22,916 nt of DNA from Chryseosolibacter sp036402115 (GTDB lineage: Bacteria; Bacteroidota; Bacteroidia; Cytophagales; Cyclobacteriaceae): assembly GCA_036402115.1 (NCBI GenBank), contig DASWTM010000353.1:1-22916 (forward strand), written 5' to 3'. The first letter of the stretch is position 1. Each line of letters starts with the position of its first letter. Positions 21,993 to 22,916 of the stretch are shown here, one piece after another. Under the pieces are notes generated by a model. That model saw only the letters and a list, made by a program, of their open reading frames with translations, made no database searches and was not told the DNA's origin. Position numbers and translations under genes: made by a program.

Positions 21993-22916
21993 TCAAAATC
22001 CTATTTCAACCTGGAATATACCAGACCAGAATCCCGAATCAAAACGCTTTGCATTCATGTCCATGCGTTCCCCGTAGAGCACGTTCCCCTGAATTTTCAG
22101 ACGGTGCCCAACGAGGTACTTTGTGACGCCCACTTCAACTTGCTTCAGTTGTGTCTCATTGAGTGCCGGGTATTGCGGGTTGTCGTATAAAGACTTATTC
22201 GGAATGGTAGTGGAGTAACGCGCTGCGATTTCAAAATTATTTCTGAACAAGTAGCTGAGTTGGGTGAGATATCCTTCTCCGGCAAAGATGGATCGGGTAC
22301 GGGATGGATCGCTTTGTAATACGGTTATGGGGTCCGTTGCTTCGCGCTTCATGTATTCGTTGTACCAGGCCCATCCGTTGTATTTAAAGAGCAAGTCAAG
22401 CTCGTAGTTCTCGATTGTACGCGGTGCATATAAATCATTTCCTAGCTGGCCGGCCTGGCGCGATGCGAGGTCATTCAAACTATACGTTGCAGCGATCGAA
22501 AGCTTTGGCGTTTGTTCACGTTCCAAGTCACCTTCCACATAGTCGTTTGTACCCGTAAATTTTCCGAGCGGAAGCAGCTCAACGCGGCCGGTATACGCAA
22601 GACCTTTATTCGAGTTGACGGAGTTCCTGCCCTCCCCTGACGTTAACGATCCCCGAAGGATAAAATAGTTTTGCGTGTAGTGGGCAAAAAAACCAAAGTC
22701 ACGGTCAATGTTGAACGTAGCATTCACAATAGAGCGATCGGCAAACTGCTGATCTCCGGAGGAAATCACGCGTTGCCGGTTTCCGGGAAGTTTAGTCTGG
22801 CCGAAGCCGAGCCGTAGATCCTTAGTCGGATTATAGTAAATCACCGCATCGCGCACCACGTTCGGACTCGAATTGATCGTGGCATCATCAGGTCCACGCC
22901 AGTCCATGTCACCGCG
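21993..22916 (-). CDS. OprP/OprO-type porin, N-terminal part cut
   Basis: The gene is open at the right edge, so the start and the signal peptide are missing; 307 residues are present, ending at the stop at 21993. The C-terminal residue is Phe in VEIGF, the usual outer-membrane barrel insertion signal. The protein is made of alternating amphipathic strands: LRLGFGQTKLPGNRQ, the phosphate-selective porin signature, then DRDFGFFAHYT, RVELLPLG, DLLFKYNGWAWYNEYMKR, and GEGYLTQLSYLFRNNFEIAARYS near the end. This matches the phosphate-selective porin O and P family, a 16-stranded trimeric barrel in Pseudomonas. Homologues in Bacteroidota often admit anions other than phosphate or polyphosphate. It precedes the MFS gene by 9 bp, which suggests transport of one compound across both membranes. 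Confidence 0.85.
   Translation of the reverse strand, partial: RGDMDWRGPDDATINSSPNVVRDAVIYYNPTKDLRLGFGQTKLPGNRQRVISSGDQQFADRSIVNATFNIDRDFGFFAHYTQNYFILRGSLTSGEGRNSVNSNKGLAYTGRVELLPLGKFTGTNDYVEGDLEREQTPKLSIAATYSLNDLASRQAGQLGNDLYAPRTIENYELDLLFKYNGWAWYNEYMKREATDPITVLQSDPSRTRSIFAGEGYLTQLSYLFRNNFEIAARYSTTIPNKSLYDNPQYPALNETQLKQVEVGVTKYLVGHRLKIQGNVLYGERMDMNAKRFDSGFWSGIFQVEIGF

Noticed and set aside
1..22916. CRISPR arrays, tRNA/rRNA genes, insertion sequences, phage or defence genes
   Set aside because: No regularly spaced repeats, no cloverleaf-like or rRNA sequence, and no transposase, integrase, Cas or restriction-type protein was seen on either strand.

Overview
The window looks like a chromosomal segment of an aerobic Bacteroidota bacterium, most likely of the order Cytophagales. 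Several things point there: the TonB protein with the N-terminal motif DIIFENRNQQYGAYALRK; 797-residue-class FtsX permeases with no ATPase beside them; a DUF2911/TPR exported protein; GH3 and ThuA-like exported proteins; a small protein that Bacteroidota genomes usually call 'phosphoribosylpyrophosphate synthetase'; and sparse Shine-Dalgarno sites with several -7-like TAnnTTTG boxes. Assignment below phylum is inference from gene style. I see no rRNA, tRNA, CRISPR array, phage or intact insertion sequence.

Layout from left to right. At 1-609 (minus, cut by the edge) lies a Tat-type exported sugar phosphate isomerase/epimerase, divergent from a DUF2911+TPR exported protein (804-1892, plus). 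A STAS-like small protein (1944-2372, minus) converges on it across a shared hairpin. Behind that are an apparently broken coding stretch (2384-2630) and a DUF4114 lipoprotein (2744-3451, minus) with a clear terminator. A TonB energy transducer (3733-4521) is followed by about 420 bp without a gene, then a two-gene unit: an exported esterase with a PKD-like tail and a small cysteine-containing lipoprotein (4943-6421).

From 6438 to 8597 there is an unknown protein, a lone receiver-like protein divergent from an XRE regulator, and a VIT1/CCC1-type Fe/Mn transporter. A GH3 glycosidase (8698-11022), a coiled-coil lipoprotein (11147-11920), a PAP2 phosphatase (12079-12825) and an unknown 122-residue protein (13101-13469) all read leftward. 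The last has the most striking regulatory DNA in the window: two copies of ACTAA-N5-TTAGT on either side of a TATATTTG box. Between it and the PAP2 gene is an imperfect tandem repeat.

From 13615 rightward come a ThuA-like protein, two soluble PAS histidine kinases (14506-15612 and 16043-18004) separated by a small conserved protein, and a large FtsX/MacB-type permease (18211-20562) ended by an intrinsic terminator. The right edge holds an MFS transporter and an OprP/OprO-type porin, 9 bp apart and both leftward, which together suggest an outer-plus-inner membrane uptake pair.

Taken together the region encodes cell-envelope functions, carbohydrate and ester degradation, metal handling and sensing. 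I did not find a recognisable defence system, secretion system or biosynthetic cluster. The most original signals are small: the duplicated dyad at 13470-13518, the tandem repeat at 12881-13077, the operator-like dyad in front of the GH3 gene, and several uncharacterised small proteins.
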